A stretch of DNA of 64,000 nt from positions 186,001 to 250,000 of the forward strand of contig NZ_JADOVH010000003.1 in the NCBI RefSeq assembly GCF_015751965.1. The letters are read 5' to 3'. This document shows, in pieces, positions 32,035 through 42,011 of this stretch. The notes under the pieces are model-generated. The model worked only from the letters and a program-made list of their open reading frames with translations, searched no databases and was not told the origin of the DNA. The number at the start of each line of letters is the position of its first letter. Positions within the stretch are counted from its first letter, which is position 1. This DNA is from Frigoribacterium sp. CG_9.8. Lineage in GTDB: Bacteria > Actinomycetota > Actinomycetes > Actinomycetales > Microbacteriaceae. Made by a program: the position numbers and the translations under genes.

Positions 32035-33158
32035 TGTGACACCTCGGAGTTCGCCGACGCGAGAGCGGCGGTAACCGTGTCGAGCAGTTCATTCCACGAG
32101 ACGATGAATTTCTCGACGCCCTCTTTCTCGAGCAGCGCGGTCACCTCTTCGTACGAGATTCCCATCGCGTCCAGTGCGTCGAGAACGGCATTGGCGTCGT
32201 CGTAGTTGCCGGTGACTTGGTCACCGTCGATCACACCATGGTCGAAAGTGGCCTCGAGGGTCTTCTCGGGCATGGTGTTGACGACGTTTGCGACGGCAAG
32301 TTCGGTGACATAGAGAGTGTCGGCAAGGGTGGGATCCTTGACTCCGGTAGATGCCCACAGCGGACGCTGAACGCGAGCTCCTGCAGCAAGCAGCCCCTTG
32401 GCCCGCTCGCTGTCGAAGGCCTGCGTAAAGACCTGGTAGGCGAGGCGCGCATTGGCGATGCCGGCTTTGCTCTTCAGCGCAATCGCCTCCGGTGTTCCGA
32501 TGGAATCGAGGCGGTTATTGATCTCGGTGTCAACACGGGAGACGAAGAACGATGCGACCGAGCGGATGGTCGACAGGTCGTGCCCTGCGGCCCTGGCCTG
32601 TTCGAGGCCGGTGAGGTAGGCGTTGATCACTTGGCGGTGGCGTTCGAGGCTGAAAATCAGCGTCACATTGACGCTGATACCCGATCCGATCGTCTCTGTG
32701 ATCGCTTCGAGGCCCTCGAGAGTCGCGGGGATCTTGATCATCGCGTTCGCACGGTTGACCTTGGCCCAGAGCTGCTTGGCCTGGGCGGATGTCGCTGCCG
32801 CATCGTGAGCAAAGCCTGGCTCTACCTCGATTGAGACGCAGCCATCCTGGCCGCCGGTCCGGTCGTAAACCGCGCGGAAAATGTCGCACGCGTTCGCGAC
32901 ATCCTCGGTGGTGATCTCGAAAACAGCCTCCGTGACGGTCTTGCCAGCCGCGGCCAGCTCAGCAACCTGGGCATCGTAGGCCTCACCCTTGGCAAGGGCG
33001 CTCGCGAAGATCGTCGGATTGGTGGTGACCCCCACCACATTACGATCGGCGATCAGCCCATGCAGGCCCCCGGAGGTGATCCTGTCTCGGGAGAGATCGT
33101 CAAGCCAGATGCTGGTGCCAAGAGCGGAGAGTACGGCAGTTGCGGTGTTCGCGGTCAT
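32031..33158 (-). CDS. tal: transaldolase
   Basis: A 375-residue transaldolase of the longer actinobacterial type, which moves a dihydroxyacetone unit between sugar phosphates. Motifs are [10 protein letters not shown] near residue 18, [13 protein letters not shown] near residue 43, and the Schiff-base lysine in [10 protein letters not shown] near residue 140. It starts 25 bp after the tkt stop and overlaps pgi by 4 bp. Confidence 0.97.
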   Translation of the reverse strand: MTANTATAVLSALGTSIWLDDLSRDRITSGGLHGLIADRNVVGVTTNPTIFASALAKGEAYDAQVAELAAAGKTVTEAVFEITTEDVANACDIFRAVYDRTGGQDGCVSIEVEPGFAHDAAATSAQAKQLWAKVNRANAMIKIPATLEGLEAITETIGSGISVNVTLIFSLERHRQVINAYLTGLEQARAAGHDLSTIRSVASFFVSRVDTEINNRLDSIGTPEAIALKSKAGIANARLAYQVFTQAFDSERAKGLLAAGARVQRPLWASTGVKDPTLADTLYVTELAVANVVNTMPEKTLEATFDHGVIDGDQVTGNYDDANAVLDALDAMGISYEEVTALLEKEGVEKFIVSWNELLDTVTAALASANSEVSQ

Positions 33159-33183
33159 TTTCGTTTCCCTTTTCCTTCGACGC

Positions 33184-35277
33184 CTAAACGGCGGCGATCG
33201 AGTCCTTAGCTGCAGAAATGGCGTGCTCAGTGGTCATTCCAAACTCACGAAACAGCGTCTTGTAGTCGGCGGATGCCCCGAAATGTTCGATCGAGACACT
33301 GCGACCGGCGTCACCGACAATGCCACGCCAGGTGAGGTCGCAGCCGGCTTCGATCGAGACCCGCGCCTTGACGTTCTTCGGAAGCACGGATTCGCGGTAC
33401 TCGGCCGACTGCTCCTCGAACCACTCGAGGCACGGAGCCGAGACGACCCGGGCGTTGATACCCTCGGCCTTCAGCCGCTCGCGGGCGTCCACTGCGATCT
33501 GCACCTCAGAGCCAGTGGCGATGAGGATCACATCGGGGATGCCATTCGGCGCCTCCGCGAGCACATACGCGCCCTTGGCGACGTGCTTCGCCGAGGCGAA
33601 GGTCTCGCCACTGGCGATATCCGCTCCGCGCTCGAACACCGGGATGTTCTGGCGGGTCAGCGCGATACCCGCGGGCCCGTTGCGTCGCTTCAGGATGGTC
33701 TTCCACGCCCAGGCTGTCTCGTTCGCGTCGCCGGGGCGCACGATGTCGAGGCCCGGGATGGCACGGAGGGCGGCGAGCTGCTCGATGGGCTGATGGGTCG
33801 GACCGTCTTCGCCGAGCGCCACGGAGTCGTGGGTCCAGACGTAGATCGCCGGCGCCTTCATCAGCGCGGCGAGGCGCACGGCCGGCCGCATGTAATCGCT
33901 GAAGATCAGGAAGGTTCCGCCGAAAGGCCGAGTGTTTCCGTGCAGAACGATGCCGTTGAGGATGGCCCCCATTGCATGTTCGCGAATACCGAAGTGCAAG
34001 ACGCGACCGTATTTGTTTCCGGTCCATTCGTGGGTCGAGTGCTCGGCCGGCACGAAGGACTGCGCGCCCTCGATGGTGGTGTTGTTGGACTCGGCTAGGT
34101 CAGCCGAGCCACCCCACAATTCGGGGATGACCGCACCGAGTGCGCTCAGCACCTTGCCCGATGCCGCACGCGTCGAGACCTCGGTGCCTGCCGCAAAGAC
34201 CGGAAGGGCTTCTTCCACACCCTCGGGCAGCTCGCCCGAGATGATGCGGTCAAGCAGTACTTTGCGGTCGGGGTTGGCGGTGGCCCAGGCAGCGAACTGG
34301 GTGTCCCACTCGACATGAGCGGCGTGGCCTCGATCGACGGCCTTTCGGGTATGCGCGAGAACGGCAGGATCGACCACGAAGGTCTTCCCCGGATCGAAGC
34401 CAAGAACCTGCTTGACCGCGGCCAATTCTTCGGCGCCGAGTGCAGATCCGTGGATCTTGCCCGTGTTCTGCTTCTTCGGGCTCGGCCAGCCGATGATCGT
34501 CTTGAGAATGATCAGCGACGGCTTCGAAGTCTCGCTCTTCGCCGCCTCAATGGCATCGTTGAGCGCCGCGATGTCTTCGACGTACTGTCCGGTCTTCTTC
34601 CAGTCGACCACCTGCACGTGCCAGTGGTAGGCCTCGTAGCGGGCCTTGACGTCTTCGGTGAAGGCGATATTGGTATCGTCTTCGATCGAGATCTGGTTGC
34701 TGTCGTAGATCGCGATGAGGTTGCCGAGCTCCTGGTGGCCGGCGAGAGAGGATGCCTCGCTCGTCACGCCCTCCTGCAGGTCGCCATCGCCGGCGATCGT
34801 GTAGATGTAGTGGTCGAAGGGGCTCGTGCCTTCCGTTGCATCCGGGTCGAACAGTCCTCGCTCGAAGCGGGATGCGTAGGCGAAGCCCACGGCCGAGGAG
34901 ATCCCCTGGCCGAGCGGCCCGGTGGTGATCTCGACGCCGTCGGTGTGGCCATATTCGGGGTGCCCCGGCGTCAGGGAGCCCCAGGTGCGCAGCGCCTTCA
35001 GGTCGTCGAGCTCGAGGCCGTAGCCGCTGAGATAAAACTGCACATACTGGGTGAGTGAGGAGTGCCCCACTGAGAGGATGAAGCGGTCGCGCCCGATCCA
35101 GGAGCTGTCGCTCGGGTCCCGGCGCATCACTTTCTGAAAGAGCAGGTATGCGGCGGGAGCCAGGCTCATGGCGGTGCCCGGGTGCCCGTTTCCGACCTTC
35201 TCGACGGCATCCGCTGCCAAAATGCGAGCGGTGTCTACTGCGGTGTTGTCAATGGGATCCCATTGGAGAGCTGCCAC
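33184..35277 (-). CDS. tkt: transketolase
   Basis: A 697-residue thiamine-diphosphate transketolase. Visible motifs are the N-terminal [19 protein letters not shown], the diphosphate- and metal-binding [13 protein letters not shown] segment, and the pyrimidine-domain blocks [15 protein letters not shown] and [16 protein letters not shown]. The GTG start at 35277 has GAAGG 11 bases upstream, and the AT-rich stretch 35290-35306 probably holds its promoter. It leads the six-gene pentose phosphate operon. Confidence 0.98.
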   Translation of the reverse strand: MAALQWDPIDNTAVDTARILAADAVEKVGNGHPGTAMSLAPAAYLLFQKVMRRDPSDSSWIGRDRFILSVGHSSLTQYVQFYLSGYGLELDDLKALRTWGSLTPGHPEYGHTDGVEITTGPLGQGISSAVGFAYASRFERGLFDPDATEGTSPFDHYIYTIAGDGDLQEGVTSEASSLAGHQELGNLIAIYDSNQISIEDDTNIAFTEDVKARYEAYHWHVQVVDWKKTGQYVEDIAALNDAIEAAKSETSKPSLIILKTIIGWPSPKKQNTGKIHGSALGAEELAAVKQVLGFDPGKTFVVDPAVLAHTRKAVDRGHAAHVEWDTQFAAWATANPDRKVLLDRIISGELPEGVEEALPVFAAGTEVSTRAASGKVLSALGAVIPELWGGSADLAESNNTTIEGAQSFVPAEHSTHEWTGNKYGRVLHFGIREHAMGAILNGIVLHGNTRPFGGTFLIFSDYMRPAVRLAALMKAPAIYVWTHDSVALGEDGPTHQPIEQLAALRAIPGLDIVRPGDANETAWAWKTILKRRNGPAGIALTRQNIPVFERGADIASGETFASAKHVAKGAYVLAEAPNGIPDVILIATGSEVQIAVDARERLKAEGINARVVSAPCLEWFEEQSAEYRESVLPKNVKARVSIEAGCDLTWRGIVGDAGRSVSIEHFGASADYKTLFREFGMTTEHAISAAKDSIAAV

Positions 35278-35549
35278 GAGAGTTCGACCCTTCTATTTTC
35301 TACGATGTCTGTCCCGGGTGGGTCACACCGCCTGAGGTAAGTACACATGCTCGCCTGACGACATCGGCAGTGCTGTGAGCAGACCGGAGCACCAATCGGG
35401 GTTGGCGTGGGCTGCATCACGGCGTGCGAGCACCTTCAAGTATAGAGAAACCCCTGCGTCAGCGCGTTGCGCAGCGGCCGAGCAGCGGAGAGGGTGTGGG
35501 GAGCAGCGGTCCACCCGGTGCTCCCAGCCGGGGAGCTTAGAATGGGCCT
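35278..35549. other. intergenic region between divergent tkt and ctaB
   Basis: A 272-bp gap. The left end carries the AT-rich tkt promoter area, and the right end carries the TAGAAT box of ctaB. The middle has a small CTGCG/CGCAG stem near 35448 and no convincing open frame or RNA gene. Confidence 0.5.
35538..35543 (+). promoter_or_regulatory. -10 box TAGAAT upstream of ctaB
   Basis: TAGAAT is six bases before GTG 35550. A second in-frame start, ATG 35574, is preceded by GAGGAG only two bases away, which is tighter than normal. Confidence 0.55.
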
Positions 35550-36500
35550 GTGCAACCGGGTGTTAGAGGAGTAATGGACGTAGCGATAGAGACTCGCCAA
35601 CCGAAAACGCGGATCGGTATCGCCCGCAAATCGAAGGCCTACTTCGCACTGACCAAACCCCGAGTTATCGAGCTTCTTCTGGTCACGACTGCCCCGGTCA
35701 TGATCCTGGCGCAGGGGGGCATCCCGAATCTCTGGCTGATGCTGTGGACCCTCGTCGGAGGTGCACTCAGTGCTGGATCGGCTGGGGCATTCAATTGCTA
35801 TATCGATCGCGACATGGATCGCGTCATGAAGCGCACGAGCAAACGTCCGCTTGTCACCGGGGAGCTCACTGACCGCGAGGCCTTCATCTTCGCGTGGATC
35901 GTTGGAGTGGCGTCGATCCTGGTGCTCGGGCTGCTCGTCAACTGGCTCGCCGCTGCGCTGTCCCTCGTCGCCATCATGTTCTACGTCTTGGTCTACACGC
36001 TCCTGCTCAAGCGCCGCACGCCCCAAAACATCGTGTGGGGTGGCGCCGCGGGCTGTATGCCAGTACTCATCGGTTGGACGGCTGTCACGGGTTCGCTCAG
36101 CTGGACTCCGGTCATCCTGTTCGGGATCGTGTTTCTGTGGACACCGCCTCACTACTGGCCCCTCTCAATGCGTTACCGTGCCGACTATGCGTCTGTAAAC
36201 GTGCCGATGCTCGCCGTCGTGCGAGGTCGAACCGTGGTGGGCCTGCAGGTCGTTCTCTACGCCTGGGCCACCGTCGCCTGCTCGCTGCTGCTGATTCCGG
36301 TGGCGAACATGGGCATCCTCTACTCCGTCGTTGCGGTCCTGGCGGGTGGATGGTTCGTGTTCGAGTCTCACCGGCTCTACTCCATGGCGCTTCGCCACAA
36401 AACGGTGAAGCCGATGCGGGTGTTCCACAGTTCCATCAGCTACCTCACCCTGCTCTTCATGGCCGTGGGCATCGACCCGCTGCTCGCCCTCCTGCGCTGA
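35550..36500 (+). CDS. ctaB: protoheme IX farnesyltransferase (heme O synthase)
   Basis: A 316-residue UbiA-family membrane prenyltransferase that adds farnesyl to heme B. The prenyl-diphosphate motif [20 protein letters not shown] is near residue 90, the second aspartate-rich loop [17 protein letters not shown] is near residue 190, and about nine membrane segments are predicted by eye. GTG 35550 fits a leaderless start and ATG 35574 is the alternative; the conserved part begins later ([12 protein letters not shown]). It is coupled to ctaA, which completes heme A for cytochrome c oxidase. Confidence 0.95.
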   Translation: MQPGVRGVMDVAIETRQPKTRIGIARKSKAYFALTKPRVIELLLVTTAPVMILAQGGIPNLWLMLWTLVGGALSAGSAGAFNCYIDRDMDRVMKRTSKRPLVTGELTDREAFIFAWIVGVASILVLGLLVNWLAAALSLVAIMFYVLVYTLLLKRRTPQNIVWGGAAGCMPVLIGWTAVTGSLSWTPVILFGIVFLWTPPHYWPLSMRYRADYASVNVPMLAVVRGRTVVGLQVVLYAWATVACSLLLIPVANMGILYSVVAVLAGGWFVFESHRLYSMALRHKTVKPMRVFHSSISYLTLLFMAVGIDPLLALLR

Positions 36501-37522
36501 CCACAGCGCTGATCCACGATCTCGAAAAGGACCGACTCATCGTCACCCCACTTGGCTGGCTGGCCAGCCGCTTCACCCTCGGAGCTCGCGCACTGCGCTG
36601 GGGCACCACCGCCGCCCTCGTGGTGAGCATCTTCATCGTGCTCACCGGTGGCGTCGTTCGCGTCACCGGATCGGGGCTTGGCTGCCCCACCTGGCCCGCG
36701 TGCGAAGCCGGTTCGTTCACGAGCACCCCCGAGCTCGGAATCCACGGCTTCATCGAGTTTGCAAATCGTGCCCTGACCGGCGTACTGATCGTCGCGGTCG
36801 GCTGGGCCATTGTGGCCGCCAGGCTACAGAAGCCGCGCAATCGCACCCTCACCCGGCTGGCCTGGTCTCAGTTCTGGCTCGTCATCGCGAACTCCATCGC
36901 CGGAGGCATTTCCGTGCTCACCGGTTTGAACCCCTACGTGGTTGCCATGCATTTCGTGCTTGCCATCGCATTGCTTACCACCACGACCCTCACCTGGCAC
37001 CGTGCGCGGCAGGCTCTTTCGGCGGAGACGTCACCAGTGTCTGCGATCCCGCGTTTGGCTGGCCCGCTGAGCTGGGCACTCGTGGTGACCACCTTCGTTC
37101 TCATCGTCATTGGAACGCTCGTGACCGGTTCCGGGCAACACGCGGGGGACTCAGCCGACGTGCCGCGCATGGGTTTCGTGTGGCAGCACGTGGCCGTCGT
37201 CCATGGGGTGCTTGGCACAGCGGTGATCCTGCTCGCCCTTGCGCTCTACGGCTCCCTGCGCAGTCATCCGAACGCCTCCCTTGCACGCTTGAGAGTGGTG
37301 TTATTTCTGGGTGTGACCATTGCGCAGGCTGCCCTCGGACTGCTGCAGTCGGTCATCGGAGTGCCGGCCGCGCTCGTCGCCATTCATGTGCTCGGCTCAG
37401 CTCTCGTCTGGGTTGGCGCGCTGCGGGTATTACTCGACGTCAATCCGCAGCTGTACCGAACAGCGGGACCACGCGAACCCGTGATATCGGGCGCGGTGGC
37501 CGAGGCTGCGACTCTGCGCTGA
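36497..37522 (+). CDS. ctaA: heme A synthase CtaA/COX15
   Basis: About 341 residues if read from the CTG at 36497, which overlaps the ctaB stop as CTGA. The first standard start, GTG 36620, would cut away the front of membrane helix 1 and leave 300 residues. Eight hydrophobic helices are visible. [16 protein letters not shown] holds the extracytoplasmic cysteine pair of Bacillus-type CtaA, and histidines for heme are in [27 protein letters not shown] and AIHVLGS. The enzyme oxidises heme O to heme A. The function is secure; the start codon is not. Confidence 0.88.
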   Translation: MTTALIHDLEKDRLIVTPLGWLASRFTLGARALRWGTTAALVVSIFIVLTGGVVRVTGSGLGCPTWPACEAGSFTSTPELGIHGFIEFANRALTGVLIVAVGWAIVAARLQKPRNRTLTRLAWSQFWLVIANSIAGGISVLTGLNPYVVAMHFVLAIALLTTTTLTWHRARQALSAETSPVSAIPRLAGPLSWALVVTTFVLIVIGTLVTGSGQHAGDSADVPRMGFVWQHVAVVHGVLGTAVILLALALYGSLRSHPNASLARLRVVLFLGVTIAQAALGLLQSVIGVPAALVAIHVLGSALVWVGALRVLLDVNPQLYRTAGPREPVISGAVAEAATLR

Positions 37523-37786
37523 TTCGCAACCCGCTCCCATAGAATCAGCAATGGCGGAGCGGGCGGTGTGGCCAAGTCGAGAGCGACGTAGGTGGCTGGG
37601 GCGCGGTAGCCGCGCCGTTATCAGACCGAAGCGACTGGGCAGGCGAAGCGAGAGCATCGCGGCAGTTCAAGTCTCAGTTCAAGTCTCAGTCCGAGTCTCG
37701 AACAGGTGTGCAGCGGGCCAATACGGGTTTTTGATGTGTAGGGTAATTAGGGCAGTGATTTGTATGCAAAAAGAAAGAGGGAAAAT
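37523..37786 (+). other. suf leader region with possible Arg-rich small ORF
   Basis: A 264-bp gap before sufB. TAGAAT at 37540-37545 stands five bases before an ATG (37551) that opens an 83-codon Arg-rich frame overlapping sufB; it resembles no family I know and may be chance. Three 12-bp repeats follow, and the last 60 bases are unusually AT-rich, fitting a promoter or leader. A T-arm-like GTTCAAGTCTC occurs, but no tRNA can be folded. No SufR-type regulator gene is present. Confidence 0.4.
37664..37699. repeat. 12-bp tandem repeat, three units
   Basis: AGTTCAAGTCTC occurs twice exactly, and a third copy (AGTCCGAGTCTC) has two changes. It lies 87 bp before the sufB start, outside any secure gene. 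Confidence 0.8.
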
Positions 37787-39205
37787 ATGTCGGACATCCT
37801 GATCGACCGTCCCGAACTTGAAAGCCTCGGCATCTACGAGTTTGGCTGGTCCGACTCGGACGTTGCCGGAGCATCCGCTAGACGCGGAATCTCTCCCGAG
37901 GTGGTTGCCGACATCTCGGCGCTGAAGAGCGAACCGGAATGGATGCTCAAGAACCGTCTCAAGGCGCTCGCCCTCTTCTACAAGAAGCCGATGCCAGCCT
38001 GGGGCGCGGACCTCTCCGGCATTGATTTTGACAACATCAAATACTTCGTTCGCTCCACTGAGAAGCAAGCGCAGACCTGGGATGACCTCCCGGATGACAT
38101 CAAGAGCACATACGAGAAGCTCGGCATTCCCGAGGCCGAGCGCCAGCGCCTCGTGTCCGGCGTCGCCGCCCAGTACGAGTCCGAGGTGGTGTACCACACC
38201 ATCAACAAGGATCTCGAAGACCAGGGTGTCATCTTCATGGACACCGACACGGCGCTCAAGGAGCATCCTGAGCTCTTCAAGGAATATTTCGGCACGGTGA
38301 TCCCGGCCGGCGACAACAAGTTTGCGGCATTGAACACCTCCGTGTGGTCGGGCGGGTCATTCGTCTACGTGCCAAAGGGCGTGCACGTGCAGATCCCACT
38401 GCAGGCCTACTTCCGCATCAACACCGAGAACATGGGCCAGTTCGAGCGCACGCTGATCATCGCCGATGAAGGTTCCTACGTGCACTACATCGAGGGATGC
38501 ACCGCACCGATTTACAAGTCGGACTCCCTCCACTCGGCGGTCGTCGAGATCATTGTGAAGAAGAACGCTCGCGTTCGGTACACGACAATCCAGAACTGGT
38601 CGAATAACGTCTACAACCTCGTGACCAAGCGGGCAATCGCCCATGAGGGTGCCACCATGGAGTGGATCGACGGCAACATCGGTTCGAAGGTCACCATGAA
38701 GTACCCCTCGATCTATCTCGTCGGGGAGCACGCGAAAGGCGAAACTCTTTCGGTCGCCTTCGCCGGGCCGGGACAGCATCAGGACGCCGGAGCCAAAATG
38801 ATTCATATGGCTCCGTACACGCAGTCATCCATCGTGTCGAAGTCGATTGCACGGGGCGGTGGCCGAACCGGCTATCGCGGTGAAGTGCGCATCGCCGAGG
38901 GTGCTCACCACTCCGCAAACACGGTGCGCTGTGACGCGCTTCTCGTTGACGCGATCTCACGTTCCGACACGTACCCCACGACGGATGTTCGCGAGGACGA
39001 CGTGCAGATGGGCCATGAGGCCACGGTCTCGAGGGTGAGTGCGGAGCAGCTGTTCTACCTGCAATCACGCGGAATGCCCGAAGATGAGGCAATGGCCATG
39101 ATCGTGCGCGGCTTCATCGAACCCATCGCTCGCGAGCTCCCGATGGAGTACGCACTCGAACTCAACAAGCTCATCGAGATGGGCATGGAAGGCAGCGTCG
39201 GCTAG
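37787..39205 (+). CDS. sufB: Fe-S cluster assembly scaffold SufB
   Basis: A 472-residue SufB, which with SufD and SufC forms the SufBC2D scaffold for Fe-S clusters. Conserved blocks include [21 protein letters not shown] near residue 168, IEGCTAPIY and the late [11 protein letters not shown]. The frame is open from 37760, but ATG 37787 has GAGGGA six bases upstream and gives [11 protein letters not shown]. It is first in sufB-sufD-Rieske-sufC-sufT-like. No sufS or sufU gene is in the cluster. Confidence 0.97.
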   Translation: MSDILIDRPELESLGIYEFGWSDSDVAGASARRGISPEVVADISALKSEPEWMLKNRLKALALFYKKPMPAWGADLSGIDFDNIKYFVRSTEKQAQTWDDLPDDIKSTYEKLGIPEAERQRLVSGVAAQYESEVVYHTINKDLEDQGVIFMDTDTALKEHPELFKEYFGTVIPAGDNKFAALNTSVWSGGSFVYVPKGVHVQIPLQAYFRINTENMGQFERTLIIADEGSYVHYIEGCTAPIYKSDSLHSAVVEIIVKKNARVRYTTIQNWSNNVYNLVTKRAIAHEGATMEWIDGNIGSKVTMKYPSIYLVGEHAKGETLSVAFAGPGQHQDAGAKMIHMAPYTQSSIVSKSIARGGGRTGYRGEVRIAEGAHHSANTVRCDALLVDAISRSDTYPTTDVREDDVQMGHEATVSRVSAEQLFYLQSRGMPEDEAMAMIVRGFIEPIARELPMEYALELNKLIEMGMEGSVG

Positions 39206-40435
39206 GTGTCTGTTCCCACTCAAACCGCGCCCGCAACGGTCTCAACGGGTGCATCGACAGCGCCCGATCATTCTCGCCTCGGGTCCAAGCAACACAGCGA
39301 TGGTGGCTGGGGTCTCGTACCTCTCCAGGTGCGTTCCGCACGCTTCGCGTCGTTCGACGTTACCGACTTCGAGACCGTCACCGGTCATGAAGCCGAGTGG
39401 AAGCACACTCCGGTTGCACGGGTGCAGCCGCTGATCGACGGCACCCTCGACCCGGATATCCGACCCGTCACCGCGACAGCGTCGTCTGACGATTCGGTGA
39501 CCGTCGAATGGATCGACCGCAACGACAGTCGCATCGGTAGTGCCGGCAAACCGGAGGAACGGGCATCCGCTAACGCCTGGAGTGCTTTCGAGTCGGCGCT
39601 GATGGTCACCATCACCGGTGAGCAGCCCTCCGAGATCTCGGTGACCCGATCCGCGCTGGGAACGGGCGCCCGTGCTGCGCACACTGTCATCCACGCAACG
39701 CATCACAGTGTCGGAACTGTCGTGCTCCAGAACAGCGGCGACGCGCTGCTCAGCGAGAATGTCGAAATCATCCTCGATGAGGGTGCCCACCTCACGGTCG
39801 TGACAGTACAGCAGTGGAATGCCTCGGCTGTGCACCTGGCAAGCCACTTCTCGGAAATCGGGCGCGATGCCCGACTGAAGCACGTCGTGGTCTCACTCGG
39901 CGGTTCGGTAGTGCGGGTGAATCCCTCCGCTCATCTCTCGCGTGAGGGTGGAGAAGTCGAGTTGTACGGCGTGTACTTCGCCGACACCGGCCAGCACCTC
40001 GAACAACAGGTCTTCGTCAACCACGATGCCCCCAACACGAAATCGCGCGTGAGCTATAAAGGGGCGCTGCAGGGTGTCGGCGCACACACAGTGTGGGTAG
40101 GCGACGTGCTCATCCGCCCCACCGCCTCCGGAACCGACAGCTACGAGCAAAATCGCAACCTGCTCCTGACGGATGGCGCGCGCGCCGACTCGATCCCGAA
40201 CCTCGAAATCGAGACCGGTGAAATCGCCGGTGCCGGCCACGCGAGTGCTTCCGGCCGATTCGACGATGAGCAGCTGTTCTACCTGCAGGCGCGCGGCATT
40301 GGTGAAGACGAAGCGCGACGACTGGTCGTGCGCGGTTTTCTCTCGGAGATCGTGCAGAAGATCGGATCACCGGCGCTTGAAGAGCGACTGCAGAACGCCA
40401 TCGAAGCCGAACTCGCCCTGAGCACAGCCTCATAA
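39206..40435 (+). CDS. sufD: Fe-S cluster assembly protein SufD
   Basis: A 409-residue SufD, the partner of SufB in the scaffold complex. The beta-helix core shows RVSYKGALQGVGAHTVWVGD near residue 280 and the C-terminal AGHASASGRFDDEQLFYLQARG segment shared with SufB. The GTG start follows the sufB TAG directly with no gap, so translation is likely coupled. The first 60 residues are poorly conserved. Confidence 0.93.
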   Translation: MSVPTQTAPATVSTGASTAPDHSRLGSKQHSDGGWGLVPLQVRSARFASFDVTDFETVTGHEAEWKHTPVARVQPLIDGTLDPDIRPVTATASSDDSVTVEWIDRNDSRIGSAGKPEERASANAWSAFESALMVTITGEQPSEISVTRSALGTGARAAHTVIHATHHSVGTVVLQNSGDALLSENVEIILDEGAHLTVVTVQQWNASAVHLASHFSEIGRDARLKHVVVSLGGSVVRVNPSAHLSREGGEVELYGVYFADTGQHLEQQVFVNHDAPNTKSRVSYKGALQGVGAHTVWVGDVLIRPTASGTDSYEQNRNLLLTDGARADSIPNLEIETGEIAGAGHASASGRFDDEQLFYLQARGIGEDEARRLVVRGFLSEIVQKIGSPALEERLQNAIEAELALSTAS

Positions 40436-40450
40436 TGGCAACAATCGTTG

Positions 40451-40534
40451 CCTAAGCAGAGTCCCAGCCTGAGCAGAGTCTTTGCCCAAACACCGTCTGT
40501 GCCCAAACACCGTCTGTGCAACAACACCGTCTCA
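40451..40534. repeat. 17-bp period tandem repeats between sufD and the Rieske gene
   Basis: Two units of a CCTRAGCAGAGTC type (40451-40467 and 40468-40484) are followed by two exact copies of GCCCAAACACCGTCTGT (40484-40500 and 40501-40517) and a decayed third (40518-40534). A period of 17 is not a multiple of three, so this stretch is not coding, and the Rieske start must lie beyond it. Confidence 0.8.
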
Positions 40535-40555
40535 CCCGGAATGAAAGAAGCGTCA

Positions 40556-40879
40556 GTGACCATCAAGATCTGTGCCGAAAGTGACATCGAACCCGGATCG
40601 GCCGTGCGTGTGGTCGTCGACGGCACCCCCATCGCTGTTGTGCGGGACTCGACGGGAACCGTGCACGCCATCGGTGACACCTGCACGCACGGTGACATCT
40701 CGCTTGCCGAAGGTTTCGTCGAAGACGACACCCTCGAGTGCTGGGCGCACGGCTCCAGATTTTCACTCGTGACCGGTAAACCGATCACCCTTCCGGCCTA
40801 CGATGCGGTTCCCGTCTTCGCGGTATCCATCGTGGACGGTGACGTCTTCATCGACCCGACCCCCGTGGTCATTCCCTAA
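40556..40879 (+). CDS. Rieske [2Fe-2S] ferredoxin
   Basis: About 107 residues with the full Rieske site CTHGDISLAEGF...ECWAHGSRF (C-X-H and C-X2-H), so it binds a 2Fe-2S cluster with two cysteines and two histidines. The frame is open from 40448 but crosses noncoding 17-bp repeats. GTG 40556 (preceded by AAAGAAG) or ATG 40541 are the realistic starts. Such ferredoxins are often found between sufD and sufC in actinobacteria. A role as electron donor for cluster assembly is plausible, not shown. Confidence 0.92.
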   Translation: MTIKICAESDIEPGSAVRVVVDGTPIAVVRDSTGTVHAIGDTCTHGDISLAEGFVEDDTLECWAHGSRFSLVTGKPITLPAYDAVPVFAVSIVDGDVFIDPTPVVIP

Positions 40880-40898
40880 TACACAAGGAGTTCGCACC

Positions 40899-41663
40899 AT
40901 GTCAGTACTCGAAGTCATCGACCTCCACGTGAGTGTCGAAACCGAACAGGGCACCAAGCAGATTCTCAACGGTGTCGACCTCATCGTGAACGAGGGCGAG
41001 ATCCATGCGATCATGGGCCCCAACGGCTCCGGCAAGTCGACCCTCGCGTACACCATCGCCGGGCATCCCAAGTATCACGTGGAGAGTGGATCGGTCACTC
41101 TCGACGGCCAGGACTTGCTCGCTATGCCCGTGGACGCCCGCGCCCGCGCCGGTCTCTTTCTCGCGATGCAGTATCCGGTGGAAATCCCCGGGGTTGCGGT
41201 GACGAACTTCCTGCGCACGGCCAAGACCGCGATCGACGGTGCGCAGCCCCCCATTCGCACCTGGACTAAAGAGGTCACAGAAGCGATGAAGAACCTGCGG
41301 ATGGATGCGTCGTTCAAGGACCGTAATGTGAACGAGGGGTTCTCCGGTGGCGAGAAGAAACGCCACGAGATTCTGCAGCTCGAGCTTCTCAAACCGAAGT
41401 TTGCGATCCTCGACGAGACCGACTCTGGACTGGATGTCGACGCGCTCAAGATCGTCTCCGAGGGTGTGAATCGAGCCAAGGAGAACACCGGGCTCGGTCT
41501 GCTACTGATTACCCACTACACGCGTATCCTCCGTTACATCACGCCCGACTATGTGCATGTCTTCGTGGACGGCCGTGTGGCAGAAGAGGGCGGTGCCGAG
41601 CTGGCCGATCGTCTCGAAAACGAAGGCTACGATCGCTTCCTGGCCCCCGCGAGCCTAGGCTAG
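40899..41663 (+). CDS. sufC: Fe-S cluster assembly ATPase SufC
   Basis: A 254-residue ABC-type ATPase. Walker A is GPNGSGKSTLAY near residue 40, the signature FSGGEKKRHEI is near residue 150, and Walker B ILDETDSGLDVD follows, with the RILRYITPDYVHVFVDGRV end typical of SufC. AAGGAG lies 8 bases before ATG 40899, which rules out the longer frame from 40803 that runs back into the Rieske gene. It powers the SufBC2D complex. Confidence 0.98.
   Translation: MSVLEVIDLHVSVETEQGTKQILNGVDLIVNEGEIHAIMGPNGSGKSTLAYTIAGHPKYHVESGSVTLDGQDLLAMPVDARARAGLFLAMQYPVEIPGVAVTNFLRTAKTAIDGAQPPIRTWTKEVTEAMKNLRMDASFKDRNVNEGFSGGEKKRHEILQLELLKPKFAILDETDSGLDVDALKIVSEGVNRAKENTGLGLLLITHYTRILRYITPDYVHVFVDGRVAEEGGAELADRLENEGYDRFLAPASLG
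41656..41661 (+). promoter_or_regulatory. -10 box TAGGCT inside the sufC end
   Basis: TAGGCT overlaps the last codons of sufC and is six bases before ATG 41668, so the next gene may also have its own leaderless transcript. Confidence 0.4.
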
Positions 41664-41667
41664 GGCC

Positions 41668-41997
41668 ATGGCTGTTGCACTTGCTCCGGCGCTCTTCGAC
41701 CAGGTTGAAGAGGCGCTCAAGGATGTTATGGACCCCGAGCTCGGGATCAATATCGTCGATCTCGGACTCATTTACGATCTCACCTGGGATGACGACAACG
41801 ATGCACTCATCATCAGCATGACGTTGACCAGCGCTGGGTGTCCGCTCACCGATGTGATCGAGGAGCAGACTGCGCAGTCTCTCGATGGGGTGGTTGATCA
41901 GTTCCGGATCAACTGGATCTGGATGCCGCCGTGGGGACCGGAAAAAATTACCGACGACGGCCGCGACATGATGAGGGCACTCGGCTTCTCGATGTAG
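41668..41997 (+). CDS. metal-sulfur cluster biosynthetic factor, SufT/DUF59 (MIP18) family
   Basis: A 109-residue single-domain DUF59 protein with the family start EALKDVMDPELGINIVDLGL and the cysteine motif TSAGCPLTD near residue 55, followed by WMPPWGPEKI. SufT-like proteins help mature Fe-S proteins. It begins 4 bp after sufC and ends the suf run; the next gene is on the other strand. In many actinobacteria sufS and sufU come before it; here they are missing. Confidence 0.92.
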   Translation: MAVALAPALFDQVEEALKDVMDPELGINIVDLGLIYDLTWDDDNDALIISMTLTSAGCPLTDVIEEQTAQSLDGVVDQFRINWIWMPPWGPEKITDDGRDMMRALGFSM

Positions 41998-42011
41998 CGA
42001 CCGCGCACCGG

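Noticed and set aside
37555-37690. tRNA-like segment (GTGGCC...GTTCAAGTC)
   Set aside because: The T-arm-like sequence is part of a 12-bp repeat; no acceptor stem or anticodon arm can be closed.
37551-37802. 83-codon Arg-rich ORF before sufB as a firm gene
   Set aside because: A -10-like box precedes it, but it overlaps sufB, has no recognisable family and contains the tandem repeat; kept only as a possibility within the leader entry.
40448-40555. N-terminal extension of the Rieske protein
   Set aside because: It crosses a 17-bp period repeat that cannot keep a reading frame and encodes nothing Rieske-like.
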